DNA of 64,000 nt from Micromonospora noduli (GCF_003264365.1 NZ_PYAK01000002.1:186001-250000); one strand, 5' to 3'. Counted from the first letter of the stretch, positions 27,801 to 36,391 are shown. Notes: a model not told the origin generated them from the letters alone. A program made the numbers and translations.

Positions 27801-28982
27801 GCCCTGAAAATCTTCGAGGAGGTCGGCAGCAACGGTCACATCGCGGAGTGCTCGCTGCTGCTCGGTCACCTCTCCCGCGACCTCGACGACCTCGAATTCG
27901 CCGAGAGCTGCTTCGCCCGCGCCCGGACGATCGTCGCTGCCCTCGGCGAGGATCGGCTGCTGCGCCGCTGCGACGAACTGCTCGGCGGCGTCCGCACCGT
28001 CCTCGGCCGGGCTGCCGAGGCGGTGCCGCACACCCTGAACGCGATCGGCGGGGACGACGAGCCGCCGCTCCAGGCGGCAGTGGAATGGCTGGCCGTGCAG
28101 CGCCTAGAACTGGGCGCGCAAGCCTTCTCCGCCCTGCTGGCCCGGCACCTCGACCGGCGGCAGGCGGCGCAGCGGGCCGAGTGGGTCCAGGCGTACCTGC
28201 GGTTCCGGTTCGACGTCTCGCACCCGACGCCGCTCGGCAGTGGGTACGTCCTGCTCGCCATCGCCGCAGCCCAGGCGGGTGAGTTCGGCACCGCCCGGAT
28301 GTGCCTGCTGCGGGCGTTGCCGATCTGCGCCGCCGCCGGCTACCGGGCGGGAGTCGCCAAGTGCCACGAGGATCTCGGCGGGGCGGCCCTGGAGACCCGC
28401 CGGCTGGCCGAGGCCCGTTCCCGGTACGAGCAGGCGCTGGAGGTCTACCGCGTGCTGCGCCACGAAACCAACCAGGCCATCGTCCTGCACCAGCTCGGCC
28501 GGGTCTGCGAGGAGCAGGAGAACCTCGCCGGCGCGGATGGGTTCTACCGCCGCTCCATCGCGATCAAGAAGCGGCTCGGGAACCTGTCGGGCGTCTCCAA
28601 CAGCACCTTCCACCTCGGCCGGGTGGCCGGCCTGCGCGGCGACCAGGCCCTGGCCGAACGGTGCTACCGGACCTGCCTGCGAATCGACCGCGAGCAGGGC
28701 AACTGGGAGGAGGTGGCGCTGGACCAGGTGGCGATCGGGCAGCTACGCGTCGAACAGGGCCACCCGGCGCAGGGCATCCCGCTGATCGTCGAGGCCCTGA
28801 GCATCGACCGGCAGATCGGGTCGACGAACGCGGCGCTCGACCTCAACGCGCTGCGCGAACTGCGGGCCCGGCTCGGCGACCAGGCGTTCACCGCCATCCT
28901 CACCGACGCCTTCGGTCCGGCCGGCGCCGTCGAGGTGCTCAACCTGATCGCGGTGCTACCGACCACGGCCGAGCCGCCCTGA
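24900..28982 (+). CDS. CHAT protease - NB-ARC ATPase - TPR protein
   Basis: Multidomain signalling protein of 1360 residues. The N-terminal CHAT (caspase-HetF-associated-with-TPR) peptidase spans about 1-330, with His198 in HVSSHARPG and Cys240 in VLAGCSTA as the likely dyad. The NB-ARC/STAND ATPase spans about 355-650: DFVGRREIL, Walker A GIGGIGKTS at 378-386, LLLVLDNAED as Walker B, TSRHPFPV. From about 780 to the end are many tetratricopeptide repeats (for example ARYEAALAVYRDLGDDSG, LFQEALAILSGLDDRGAV, SRYEQALEVYRVLRHETN). The usual model is a sensor whose TPRs detect a signal, the ATPase oligomerises, and the protease is switched on. GTG start at 24900 follows AGGGGG. It diverges from a small-protein/membrane-protein pair. 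Confidence 0.9.
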   Translation: MIRLTVSATDVVLAVRDDRRRHPVGPADQRTADLLWRLRGGPSVELSYEVGVALGRRFLDAPGAALRAELARPGRHRLGIEVVGPALADLPWETLVLPGEELPLALHPDVDVCRTGSDTPAPTVRVDGPLRMLAAIASPDDSTQPLLDHERELGRILGAVEPGHRHGVRVRVLEWGSAAAIRAALTEEPFHVLHVSSHARPGALLLETPTGTEDRVDAARFLAEVLPPGRTVPLIVLAGCSTARQDQRELPGLAGALLTHGAPAVLAMNGTVSDGYTIEFCARLYERLAARSEPELLAEVSAVRRELAPTAAEWWMPTLFLADPGLRLAGGRGGAAVAAPPGQSLVGDGVVGAPTDFVGRREILRRLSRGRLRVLVHGIGGIGKTSLAAELARRFRDAGGIVVATHGDATVDGILDELRRQVESRCAGAAPDDPLRRWLVVLAEPGQDWRRRLDAIGTGDPALLLVLDNAEDALNAEHRLADTDLAAFLAAWASRHELVVTSRHPFPVAGLETCHLGPLSWQETRKLLWRLPGVGQLPPAEQQRMWHRLGGHPRALEYLDGLLRGDNARSDEVAGRLVAAGGGRDAGPAAAGTPLAEAGALAAEDVLLPRLLARLEAVPAARRLLLGAAVYRTPVDRAGLAWQLADPADGDDPPPEPAGLDESVETLSQLGLLAPVTGGHLVHRWTAASLLRIAGRDAVVDAHRRSGRYWGWRTRSSTDQHDFIRRAVEARYHHLAAGDTDEVVTYSELACQELHAAGHWAWEEKIWRELLPMAPPGSARGASFLKGLGDVHLSRGEYPQATARYEAALAVYRDLGDDSGVGKLLHQLGLVADNRGDRATADRLFQEALAILSGLDDRGAVSRTLHQLAGIARGNGDAELAMSRYLQELAIARELDDLEGIAASHHQIGVLAFEARDLVKAEQCIQVAITTYGRLGVRVQQGSGLVMLGRIALAQFAYETAEERVRAALKIFEEVGSNGHIAECSLLLGHLSRDLDDLEFAESCFARARTIVAALGEDRLLRRCDELLGGVRTVLGRAAEAVPHTLNAIGGDDEPPLQAAVEWLAVQRLELGAQAFSALLARHLDRRQAAQRAEWVQAYLRFRFDVSHPTPLGSGYVLLAIAAAQAGEFGTARMCLLRALPICAAAGYRAGVAKCHEDLGGAALETRRLAEARSRYEQALEVYRVLRHETNQAIVLHQLGRVCEEQENLAGADGFYRRSIAIKKRLGNLSGVSNSTFHLGRVAGLRGDQALAERCYRTCLRIDREQGNWEEVALDQVAIGQLRVEQGHPAQGIPLIVEALSIDRQIGSTNAALDLNALRELRARLGDQAFTAILTDAFGPAGAVEVLNLIAVLPTTAEPP

Positions 28983-29047
28983 CCCACCCGGCCACCCGTA
29001 CACTCGGCTCATGGCGAACCGCCCGTGGCACCACTGTCGGTAGACCG

Positions 29048-29728
29048 ATGAGTGCGTCGACCGCAGACACCGTGATCGTCGATTTCGACGGTGTACTGCT
29101 GCGCGGGGACGCTTTCGGGCTGTTCCTGCGACGCACTGCTTTCGCGGGTGCTCGGCTCCCGCTCGCCGCCGCCGCGCTCGTTTTCCTCGCGCCCATCGCC
29201 ACCGTTCCCGCCTTCCGTCCGTGGGCGGCCCGGTGGGTGAGCCGAATCGGCCTGTTGGGCCGGAACGCGGAGGAGTTGCGGGCGGAGTTGGCACGCTTCG
29301 GCGCCGACCTCGGTGCGGAACCAGGCCGGATCATCGCGCCCGGTCTACGGATGATCCGCACCCACCTCGCCGCCGGCGACCGGGTCATCGTGGTGACCGC
29401 GTGCGAGCACACCCTGGCGCGCGCGGTGCTCGACGCGATCGGCCTCGCCGGGGTCGAGCTCGTGGCCTCGCGCATTCGCGGGCCGAGGCTGATCGTGCAC
29501 AACCACGGGGCGACCAAGATGGCGCAGCTCGCCGGCCAGGGGGTGACGCCACCGTGGCGGGTGGCCTACAGCGACTCGCTGTCGGATCTGCCCATCCTCG
29601 GCTCCGCCGAGCAGCCCGTGCTGGTCAACGCGAACGCGCGTCAGGTCGCCCGGGCACGCCGGTTACTCGGCGCCCGGCTCACCACCGTCACCTGGTTGGG
29701 TGGCCAGGGCCCGGAGGTCCGCCGATGA
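29048..29728 (+). CDS. HAD-superfamily hydrolase
   Basis: 226 residues from the ATG at 29048. Motif I is VDFDGVLLRGD (nucleophile Asp), motif II is VVTACEH, motif III Lys is in HGATKMAQL, and motif IV is YSDSLSDLPIL. A hydrophobic stretch (LAAAALVFLAPIATVPAF) after motif I resembles the cap of SerB-like or lipid-phosphate HAD enzymes. The frame is open far upstream, but that part overlaps the CHAT gene and is not real. The stop overlaps the ATG of the next gene (ATGA), so the two are translated together. The phosphate substrate is unknown. Confidence 0.85.
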   Translation: MSASTADTVIVDFDGVLLRGDAFGLFLRRTAFAGARLPLAAAALVFLAPIATVPAFRPWAARWVSRIGLLGRNAEELRAELARFGADLGAEPGRIIAPGLRMIRTHLAAGDRVIVVTACEHTLARAVLDAIGLAGVELVASRIRGPRLIVHNHGATKMAQLAGQGVTPPWRVAYSDSLSDLPILGSAEQPVLVNANARQVARARRLLGARLTTVTWLGGQGPEVRR

Positions 29729-30585
29729 GAGGCCGCTACGACAACCTGACCCGCACCCGTGCTCTCGACCCGGAACGCGACTACCTGGCCATCTACCAGA
29801 CCATGCTGCGCTACGAGTTTGCGTGGGACATGAAGCTCGGGCTCAACCTCGCCTTCAACCGCTCGTTCTCCATCCCCGCGATCGCCACCGTGCACACCGC
29901 CACTGGCGAGCTGACCGAACGCACCCAGAAGCGGATCGACGACACCGGACTGCTGATGTACGAGATGGTGCTCAACGGCTTCGACCAGCCTCGGGGCCGC
30001 GAGGCGTTGCGGCGCGTCAACCAGATCCACCGCCCGTACGACATCAGCAACGACGACTTCCGCTACGTCCTCGGCTGCCTGGTCGTGATCCCCACCCGGT
30101 GGTTGCAGGAGTACGGCTGGCGCCCACCCTGCTGCCATGAACGTCACGCCACATACCTGTTCTACCGGGAGCTCGGCCGACGAATGGGCATCACCGACAT
30201 CCCCGGGTCCTACGACGAGTTCGAGACCTGGTTCGACGCGTACGACGCAGGTCACCTGCAACCCAACGACGACGCGGCGGCCATCGAACGCGCCACCCGC
30301 ATGCTGATGCTCACCCGGATCCCCCGGATGCTCGCTCCACTGGGAAACGCGCTGGTCGGCGCCCTGTACGACGCGCCGCTGCGGCGCGCAACGCGGGTCG
30401 ACACGCCGGCCTGGCCGGTCCGGGCGGGGTTGCACCTGGCCCTGCGGACGCGCTCACGGTTGCAGCGGTGGTTCGGGGCACCACGGACGACCGCTTTGTT
30501 CGCCGATGGGATCAAGACCAAGAGCTACCCCGACGGGTACGAGATCAGCCAGCTCGGCCCCCACCAGGACGGCGTGCGGGAGTAG
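29725..30585 (+). CDS. MpaB/rubber-oxygenase-like protein (DUF2236)
   Basis: 286 residues of the MpaB/DUF2236 (latex-clearing-like) family, thought to bind b-type haem. Visible landmarks are RYEFAWDMKLGLNLAFNRSF, HRPYDISNDDFRYVLGCLVV with its His, CCHERHATYLFYRELGRRMGI, and the DEFETWFDAYDAGH motif. These proteins oxygenate unsaturated hydrophobic substrates or have unknown roles. Coupled to the HAD gene by an ATGA overlap. A strong terminator-like hairpin follows. Confidence 0.85.
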   Translation: MRGRYDNLTRTRALDPERDYLAIYQTMLRYEFAWDMKLGLNLAFNRSFSIPAIATVHTATGELTERTQKRIDDTGLLMYEMVLNGFDQPRGREALRRVNQIHRPYDISNDDFRYVLGCLVVIPTRWLQEYGWRPPCCHERHATYLFYRELGRRMGITDIPGSYDEFETWFDAYDAGHLQPNDDAAAIERATRMLMLTRIPRMLAPLGNALVGALYDAPLRRATRVDTPAWPVRAGLHLALRTRSRLQRWFGAPRTTALFADGIKTKSYPDGYEISQLGPHQDGVRE

Positions 30586-30678
30586 CGCGTCCGGTTGTGC
30601 TGGCGTCGCCGGCTCGGACGCGCGCCGGCCCTGCGCTGCCCGTGCGAGATCATCGCGGAGAACCGGCGCGCGAGTGGG

Positions 30679-30721
30679 GCCGGTCCGCCGACTGTCCGCT
30701 GGGGACGGTTGGCGGACCGGC
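30679..30721. terminator. Hairpin between convergent mpaB-like and GH3 genes
   Basis: Arms GCCGGTCCGCC (30679-30689) and GGCGGACCGGC (30711-30721) are perfect, and the inner bases pair to a gctg loop when G-U pairs are allowed, giving a stem of about 19 bp. It sits between two convergent genes. Confidence 0.65.
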
Positions 30722-30723
30722 TC

Positions 30724-33048
30724 TCAGCGCACCTCGGTGGTGGTCCAGCGTGGGGAGGTGGTGGTGACCGGGACGGTGTCACCGACCAGCGTGGTCACCG
30801 CCTGGGCATCCCGCCGCGCGCTGGTGCCGACCCACAGCTCGACGTCGCCGGGCTCCACCACGCGGGTGAACGTGCGGTCGGAGAAGGCCAGACGGGTGGT
30901 GGGCACCGTCAGCTCGACCGTGACGGACTGGCCCGGTTCCAGATGGACTCGCCGGTAGCCGAGCAGCTGCGCCACCGGCCGGGTCACCGAGGCGACCACG
31001 TCGCGACCGTAGAGCTGGACCACGTCGTCGCCGGCGACCGCGCCGGTGTTCGTCACCCGCACGGTCACCCCTACCGCCCCGCTGGTGGGCGCCGTGGCGG
31101 GCACGGTGAGTTCGCTGTACGCGAATGTCGTGTAGGACAGGCCGTGGCCGAACGGCGCCACGGGCGTCGCCGGCAGGTTGGTCACCTCGTTGCCCGCACC
31201 GAGGGTGGGGTGCAGGTAGGAGTACGGCTGCGCGCCGGCCGACCGGGGCAGGCTGACCGGCAGCCGGCCCGACGGGTTGACCCGCCCGGAGAGCACCCCC
31301 GCGATCGCCCCGGCGCCCTCCTCGCCCGGGAAGAACGCCTGCACCACCGCCGCGCAGCGCGAGAGCGCCCAGTCGACCGCGTACGGCCGGCCGGTGACCA
31401 GCACGAGGACGACCGGTGTGCCGGTTTCCAACACCGCCTCGACCAGTTCGCGCTGGACGCCGGGCAACTCCAGGTCGTCCCGGTCGCAGCCTTCGCCGAC
31501 CGTGCCACGTCCGAAGAGGCCGGCGTGGTCGCCGACGACCAGGACGGCCACGTCAGCGCCGGAGGCCGTGGCGACGGCCTCGTCGAAGCCGGATCGGTCG
31601 TCGTTGTCCACGTCGCAGCCGCGAGCCCAGGTGACGAGATCGCCGCCGAGCTCGGCCCGCACGGCGTCGAGCACTGTCGGCACCTCGATGCCGGTCTCCA
31701 CCCCGGGGTGCTGGACGAGGACGTGGTTGAGGAACGAGTAGCACCCGAAGAGCGCGCTCTGCCGATCGGCGTTCGGGCCGATGAGGGCCACCCGTCGCCC
31801 GGCGGGCAGCGGCAGCGCGTCCCGGTTGGCGACCAGCACTATCGATTCCTCGGCGAGCCGGCGGGCGATCGACCGGTGCTCGGGCGAGTCGAGGTCGATC
31901 GCCTGGGGCGGCTCGTCGGTGAATGTCGCGTCGAGTAGCCCCAGGTCATGCTTCTGGCGCAGCACCCGCAGCACCGCGCGGTCGATCAGCGCCTCGTCGA
32001 GCTTGCCCGCCCGCACCGACTCCCCCAGGGTCAGATAGGCGTCGCCGGTCGGCAGTTCGACGTCGAGGCCGGCGGTCAACGCCTGCCCGGCCGCGTCCGC
32101 GTGATCGCTCGCCACGTGGTGCAGCAGGTTCAGGAACGCGACCCCGTAGTAGTCGGCCACCACAGTGCCGTCGAAGCCCCACTGGTCCCGCAGGATGCCG
32201 GTCAGCATCGTCGGGTCGGCGGCGACCGGCACCCCGTCGATCTCGGTGTACGAGTGCATGACACTGCGGGCGTCGCCGTCGATGATCGCCATCTCGAACG
32301 GGGGGAGCAGCACGTCGGCCAGTTCCCGGCGGCCGACGTGCACCGGGGCGAAGTTGCGCCCGGCGCGCGAGGCGGAGTAGCCGGCGAAGTGCTTGAGGGT
32401 GGCGTGCACCCCCTGCGACTGCAGACCGCGCACGTACGAGGTGCCGATGGTGCCGACCAGGTACGGGTCTTCGGCGATGCACTCGTCGACCCGACCCCAG
32501 CGGGGGTCACGGATCACGTCGAGCACCGGAGAGAGCCCCTGGTGCACGCCCAGGGCCCGCATCGAGGCGCCGATCGCCGCGGCCATCTCGGTGACCAGTT
32601 CGGGGTCGAACGCGGCACCCCAGGCCAGCGGGGTGGGGAACGTGGCCGCCTTCCACGCGGACAGCCCGGTGAGGCACTCCTCGTGGACGATCGCCGGGAT
32701 GCCGAGCCGGGTGCCGGTGACCAGGTCCCGCTGGAACTTCCACAACCAGGACGCGCGTTGCGCCGCGTCCAACGGGCGGGTGCCGTAGGCGCGGGTGAGG
32801 TGACCGAGCCCGTGCCGGGAGAAGTCTTCGAGCTTGAAGGCGTCGCCGAACTCCCCCTGCAACGGTGCGACCGCCTCGCCGTCCGACTTTTCCCAGAAGC
32901 CGACGAGCTGGGCGATCTTCTCCTCGATCGTCATCCGGCCGAGGAGATCGCGTACGCGGGCCTCGCCGTCATGCCCGTCCGGTCGTCCGTGCACCGGACC
33001 GGCCTGAGCCGGCACCGGCCCGCCCACCACCGCGTGGACCTCAGTCAT
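30724..33048 (-). CDS. GH3 beta-glycosidase (beta-xylosidase or beta-glucosidase)
   Basis: Retaining glycosidase of 774 residues. There is no signal peptide, so it acts in the cytoplasm on imported oligosaccharides. The GH3 N-terminal barrel holds GLGHLTRAYGTRP, DVIRDPRWGRVDE, KHFAGYSASRAGRN and the nucleophile Asp299 in VVADYYGVAF. The second domain starts around 400 (LIGPNAD), and a fibronectin type III-like domain ends the protein (about 665-755). Lies 38 bp after the MalG-type permease gene, as the last gene of the operon binding protein - permease - permease - GH3 with a divergent lacI. This is the order of xylobiose (bxl) loci in streptomycetes, so beta-xylosidase activity is favoured but not proven. 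GGAAGG precedes the ATG. Confidence 0.9.
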   Translation of the reverse strand: MTEVHAVVGGPVPAQAGPVHGRPDGHDGEARVRDLLGRMTIEEKIAQLVGFWEKSDGEAVAPLQGEFGDAFKLEDFSRHGLGHLTRAYGTRPLDAAQRASWLWKFQRDLVTGTRLGIPAIVHEECLTGLSAWKAATFPTPLAWGAAFDPELVTEMAAAIGASMRALGVHQGLSPVLDVIRDPRWGRVDECIAEDPYLVGTIGTSYVRGLQSQGVHATLKHFAGYSASRAGRNFAPVHVGRRELADVLLPPFEMAIIDGDARSVMHSYTEIDGVPVAADPTMLTGILRDQWGFDGTVVADYYGVAFLNLLHHVASDHADAAGQALTAGLDVELPTGDAYLTLGESVRAGKLDEALIDRAVLRVLRQKHDLGLLDATFTDEPPQAIDLDSPEHRSIARRLAEESIVLVANRDALPLPAGRRVALIGPNADRQSALFGCYSFLNHVLVQHPGVETGIEVPTVLDAVRAELGGDLVTWARGCDVDNDDRSGFDEAVATASGADVAVLVVGDHAGLFGRGTVGEGCDRDDLELPGVQRELVEAVLETGTPVVLVLVTGRPYAVDWALSRCAAVVQAFFPGEEGAGAIAGVLSGRVNPSGRLPVSLPRSAGAQPYSYLHPTLGAGNEVTNLPATPVAPFGHGLSYTTFAYSELTVPATAPTSGAVGVTVRVTNTGAVAGDDVVQLYGRDVVASVTRPVAQLLGYRRVHLEPGQSVTVELTVPTTRLAFSDRTFTRVVEPGDVELWVGTSARRDAQAVTTLVGDTVPVTTTSPRWTTTEVR

Positions 33049-33086
33049 GCTGTGCCTTCCTGTGGTTGTGCAAGTACCGCTGCCGC

Positions 33087-33947
33087 TCAGCCCTTGACCG
33101 CGCCCTGCAGGCCACCGACGATCTGCTTCTCCGCGAGCGTGAAGAAGAGCAGTGCCGGCAGCATCGCCAGCGAGGTGAAGGCGAGTACGCCTGCCGTGTC
33201 GGTGGTGTACTGGCTGGAGAAGTTCTGCACGCCCAGCGGCAGGGTGTGCAGGTTGACGTCGCTGAGAACGAGCAGCGGCAGCAGGAACGAGTTCCAGCTG
33301 GCCACGAACGCCAGGACGCCAACGGTGACGAGCGCGGGCCGCGACAGCGGCATCGCGACGCGCCAGAGGAAGCCGAGCCGACTGGCACCATCGATGGCGG
33401 CGGCGTCCTCCAACTCTCTCGGGATGGCCGAGAGGAAGGGACGCAGGATCACGATCGTCAGTGGCAGTGAGAAGGCGACCTGCGGCAGGATCACCGCGTA
33501 GTAGGAGTTGATCAGGTTCAGGTCACGCAGCATGAGGTAGAGCGGCAGGATCGCCGCGCCGGCCGGAAACAGCAGACCGAGGGTGAAGAAGGTGTAGAGC
33601 CCTTCCCGCCCGCGGAAGCGGTAGCGGGCGAGCACGAACGCGGCGGCCAGTCCGAGCACGACCACGGCCAGCGTGGTTCCCAGGGCGATGACCGCACTGT
33701 TGAACGCCTGTTGCCAGAAGTTGCTCTGGGTCAGCACCCTGGCGTAGTTGTCCCAGACGAACGGGTCGGGCAGGCCGGCCGGGTCCGCGACGATCTGCGG
33801 GGTGGTGCGGAAGCCGCCGATGACCACGTAGATGACCGGGGCGATCGACACCGCGGCGATCGCGAGGGCGAGCGCGTAGGTGAGCGGTGTGCCCCAGGAA
33901 ACCTGACGGCGTCCGGTGGACGGGGGGAGAACCGAGTTCACGGCCAT
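33087..33947 (-). CDS. Carbohydrate ABC transporter permease (MalG type)
   Basis: 286 residues from the ATG at 33947, which overlaps nothing but lies within 3 bases of the preceding stop. A GTG six bases earlier would overlap that stop and is the alternative start. Six membrane segments are expected; the N-terminal one is TPLTYALALAIAAVSIAPVIYVVIGG. The ATPase-contact EAA loop is DAAAIDGASRLGFLWRVAMPLSRP. The C-terminus LAEKQIVGGLQGAVKG is typical of MalG-like sugar permeases. It works with the MalF-type permease upstream. No ATPase gene is present, so a shared MsmK-type ATPase encoded elsewhere is presumed. Confidence 0.92.
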   Translation of the reverse strand: MAVNSVLPPSTGRRQVSWGTPLTYALALAIAAVSIAPVIYVVIGGFRTTPQIVADPAGLPDPFVWDNYARVLTQSNFWQQAFNSAVIALGTTLAVVVLGLAAAFVLARYRFRGREGLYTFFTLGLLFPAGAAILPLYLMLRDLNLINSYYAVILPQVAFSLPLTIVILRPFLSAIPRELEDAAAIDGASRLGFLWRVAMPLSRPALVTVGVLAFVASWNSFLLPLLVLSDVNLHTLPLGVQNFSSQYTTDTAGVLAFTSLAMLPALLFFTLAEKQIVGGLQGAVKG

Positions 33948-33949
33948 CG

Positions 33950-34948
33950 TCACTTCGCCCTTCCGGTGATGGCGCCCTCGATGTCGCGGCGAAGCAGGAA
34001 CCGCTGGAACAGCAGCGCCGCCACGAAGGAGATGACGAACAGGATTACCGCCACAGCGTTGCCGTAGCCCCACAGCCGGGCGAAGAACCCGTTGTCCACC
34101 ATGTATGTGGCCATGGTGGCCGACGCGCCGAGGGACCGCACCGCGGGCACCGAGGTCACCCAGATCATGTCGAAGATCTGCAGCGAGCCGATCATGGACA
34201 GGAACATCCAGATCCGGATCGTCGGGCCGAGCAGCGGGATCGTGACGTGCCGTTGGATCTGCCACCAGCTCGCGCCGTCGATGGCCGCCGCCTCGGTCAG
34301 CTCATCGGGCACATTGGACAGCCCGGCGAGGAGCAGGATGATGGCGAAGCCGACGTATTTCCAGGTGAGGATGGCCAGCAGGGTCCAGATGACCACGTCC
34401 AGGTCCGCCAGCCAGGCCTGCACCAGGCCGCCCATGCCCAGCGACCGCATCAGCGCGTCGACAGTGCCGTCGCCGGTCAGCAGCAGCTTCCACATGATGC
34501 CGACGGTGACCTCGGCCAGCACGTACGGCACGAACACCAGCAGGCGGAACACCGCCCGCCCACGGAAGCGACGGTTGAGCAGCAGGGCGACGCCCAGGGC
34601 GATCGGGCCCTGGATCAGCAGCGACCCGAACACGATGATCGCGTTGTTGCGCAACGCGTCGAGGAAGATCGGGTCCTGGAAGGCGAGGGTGTAGTTCCGC
34701 AGACCGACGAACTCGGTGGGAGGGCCGACCCCGCGCCACCGGAACAGGCTGTAGTAGACCGCGAAGCCCATCGGCACCAGCACGAACATCACGTAGATCA
34801 GAACGGCCGGCGTGGTGAGCCCGATGATCTCGTACCACTTGCGGCGGTTGTCGGCTCGGCGGGCGGAGTCGCGCCCGGCCCTGTGGGGGCCCGCCGGCGA
34901 CGCGGAAGCGCCGCCGGCGGGCATACGGATCTGGTTGGCGGAGGTCAC
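33950..34948 (-). CDS. Carbohydrate ABC transporter permease (MalF type)
   Basis: 332 residues: a polar N-terminus of about 40, then six membrane segments (first IIGLTTPAVLIYVMFVLVPMG). The EAA loop reads EAAAIDGASWWQIQRHVTIPLLGP. It is the typical partner of a MalG-type permease in oligosaccharide import. Its ATG overlaps the stop of the binding-protein gene (ATGA), and its stop is 3 bases from the next start, so the operon is tightly coupled. Confidence 0.92.
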   Translation of the reverse strand: MTSANQIRMPAGGASASPAGPHRAGRDSARRADNRRKWYEIIGLTTPAVLIYVMFVLVPMGFAVYYSLFRWRGVGPPTEFVGLRNYTLAFQDPIFLDALRNNAIIVFGSLLIQGPIALGVALLLNRRFRGRAVFRLLVFVPYVLAEVTVGIMWKLLLTGDGTVDALMRSLGMGGLVQAWLADLDVVIWTLLAILTWKYVGFAIILLLAGLSNVPDELTEAAAIDGASWWQIQRHVTIPLLGPTIRIWMFLSMIGSLQIFDMIWVTSVPAVRSLGASATMATYMVDNGFFARLWGYGNAVAVILFVISFVAALLFQRFLLRRDIEGAITGRAK

Positions 34949-36252
34949 TTGCTTGCGGCCGCCTTCATTGCCGAGACGACCTTCTCAGGCGTCCCGTTGC
35001 CGGCGAAGATGGCGACGATCGCGTCGTTCATCGCGTTGCCGACGGTGCTGCCGTAAGCCGTGTCCAGCCAGAGCTGCACGTAGCTCGCCCCGGAGGTGGC
35101 CTCCAGGATGGACTTCAACGCGGGGTCCTTCACGGCATCCGCCGCGCCCTTGGCGACAGGCAGGCCGGTGCCGGTCTCGGCGTAGCCCTTCTGCACCTCG
35201 GGGCTCACGATGTACTTGAGGAACTCGACGCACTCCGCCGGGGCGTTCTTGGCGCAGGAGAACCCGTCGCCACCGCCGAGAGCCGCCTTCGGGTCACCCG
35301 GGGAACCGGAGATCGCCGGCACCGGGAACCAGCCGAGGAACGACGCGAGCTTCGCCTTGTCCGTGGTGACGGTGTCCAGCGTGCCGCGGTTCCAGTCACC
35401 CATGAGCTCCATCGCGGCCTTGCCGTTGGCGAGCATGCCGTTGGCGCTGGTCGGGTCGTTCTGGCCCGGCGTGGCGATGAAGTTGGGCTGGAACGGCTTG
35501 GTGTCGATGAACGCCTTCAGGTCCTGGCCGGCCTTCACGAAGCACGGGTCGTCGAAGTTCTTCTCCGCGGAGGCCTTCTTGAGGGCGTCGACCGAGCAGG
35601 CGCGCAGCGCCATGTTGTACCACCAGTGCGCGGCCGGCCACTTGTCACCGGCACCCACGGCGATCGGAATGACGTTGATCGCCTTGAGCTTGGTGACCGC
35701 GGTGTTGAGCTCCTCGAAGGTGGTCGGCGGAGCCGCGATGCCCGCCTTGGCGAACATCTCCTTGTTGTACCAGACGCCCTCGATGCCCATCCGGAACGGC
35801 AGGCCGTACTGCTTTCCCTTGACCTGCCAGATCTCCGCGGCGCTGCCGATGTCGCCGACCTCGGTCTTGGTCTGGTCGGTGATCTCCTTGAGGTAGTCGG
35901 CCTCCACCTGCTCGCTCATCTCGCCGCCGCCCCAGGCCTGGAAGATGTCCGGCGGGTCGCTGCTCAGCAGCGCGGCAGGGAGCCGGGTGCGCTGGAGCTG
36001 GTTCGTCTCGATCGCCTCGATCTCGATCTTGACGGTGGGGTGGAGTGCGGAGAAGTCCTTGGCGACCTTCTCCCAGTAGGTCTTGCCGGGCCCGTCCTGT
36101 GAGGCGTTGTGCCACCAGCTCAGGGTCACCGGGTCCTTGTACAGCTCGCTCTGAGGGGCTGCCTCTTCGCCGCCGCCGGAACACCCGGCGAGGACGACAA
36201 CACTTGTCATTAACAGTGCCAGAACGGCACTCGCACGCCGCTTCGTTGCCAT
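34945..36252 (-). CDS. Sugar-binding lipoprotein of ABC transporter
   Basis: 435 residues, exported lipoprotein: signal MATKRRASAVLALLMTSVVV with lipobox LAGC and Cys24 as anchor. The body is a family 1 solute-binding protein (VTLSWWHNASQDGPG, DIFQAWGGGEMSEQV, GKAAMELMGDW near the middle, with aromatic residues that could stack on sugars). GAGGAG lies 6 bases before the ATG. First gene of the operon, under the promoter at 36299-36326. Likely ligand is a short oligosaccharide such as xylobiose, inferred from the GH3 enzyme and gene order. Confidence 0.9.
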   Translation of the reverse strand: MATKRRASAVLALLMTSVVVLAGCSGGGEEAAPQSELYKDPVTLSWWHNASQDGPGKTYWEKVAKDFSALHPTVKIEIEAIETNQLQRTRLPAALLSSDPPDIFQAWGGGEMSEQVEADYLKEITDQTKTEVGDIGSAAEIWQVKGKQYGLPFRMGIEGVWYNKEMFAKAGIAAPPTTFEELNTAVTKLKAINVIPIAVGAGDKWPAAHWWYNMALRACSVDALKKASAEKNFDDPCFVKAGQDLKAFIDTKPFQPNFIATPGQNDPTSANGMLANGKAAMELMGDWNRGTLDTVTTDKAKLASFLGWFPVPAISGSPGDPKAALGGGDGFSCAKNAPAECVEFLKYIVSPEVQKGYAETGTGLPVAKGAADAVKDPALKSILEATSGASYVQLWLDTAYGSTVGNAMNDAIVAIFAGNGTPEKVVSAMKAAASK

Positions 36253-36298
36253 CGATGTCTCCTCGACTAGTCAGTCGCGGTACTCGGCCTGCGGCGAA

Positions 36299-36326
36299 GT
36301 TTTACAGTCATGTAACTTGATGTCAA
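36299..36326 (-). promoter_or_regulatory. Promoter of the sugar-transport operon
   Basis: On the minus strand a consensus -35 TTGACA (36326-36321) and -10 TAAAAC (36304-36299), spacing 16, lie about 47 bases upstream of the binding-protein ATG. One of the clearest sigma-70-type promoters in the window. Confidence 0.65.
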
Positions 36327-36333
36327 TCGGTAT

Positions 36334-36347
36334 CGATAACGTTTTCG
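36334..36347. promoter_or_regulatory. LacI-type operator centred on AACGTT
   Basis: CGATAACGTTTTCG is a near-perfect palindrome around AACGTT, the core of many LacI-family sites. It lies just upstream of the -35 box of the transport operon and before the divergent lacI gene. It fits control by that regulator of both directions. Confidence 0.6.
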
Positions 36348-36391
36348 AGTCGCTGGCGACGCGCCCGCAGCGGGGCCCTATCATCATCGAC

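Noticed and set aside
36317..36391. TTG start for the second LacI gene at 36317
   Set aside because: It would place the operator and part of the divergent promoter inside the gene and add residues before the helix-turn-helix that the family lacks.
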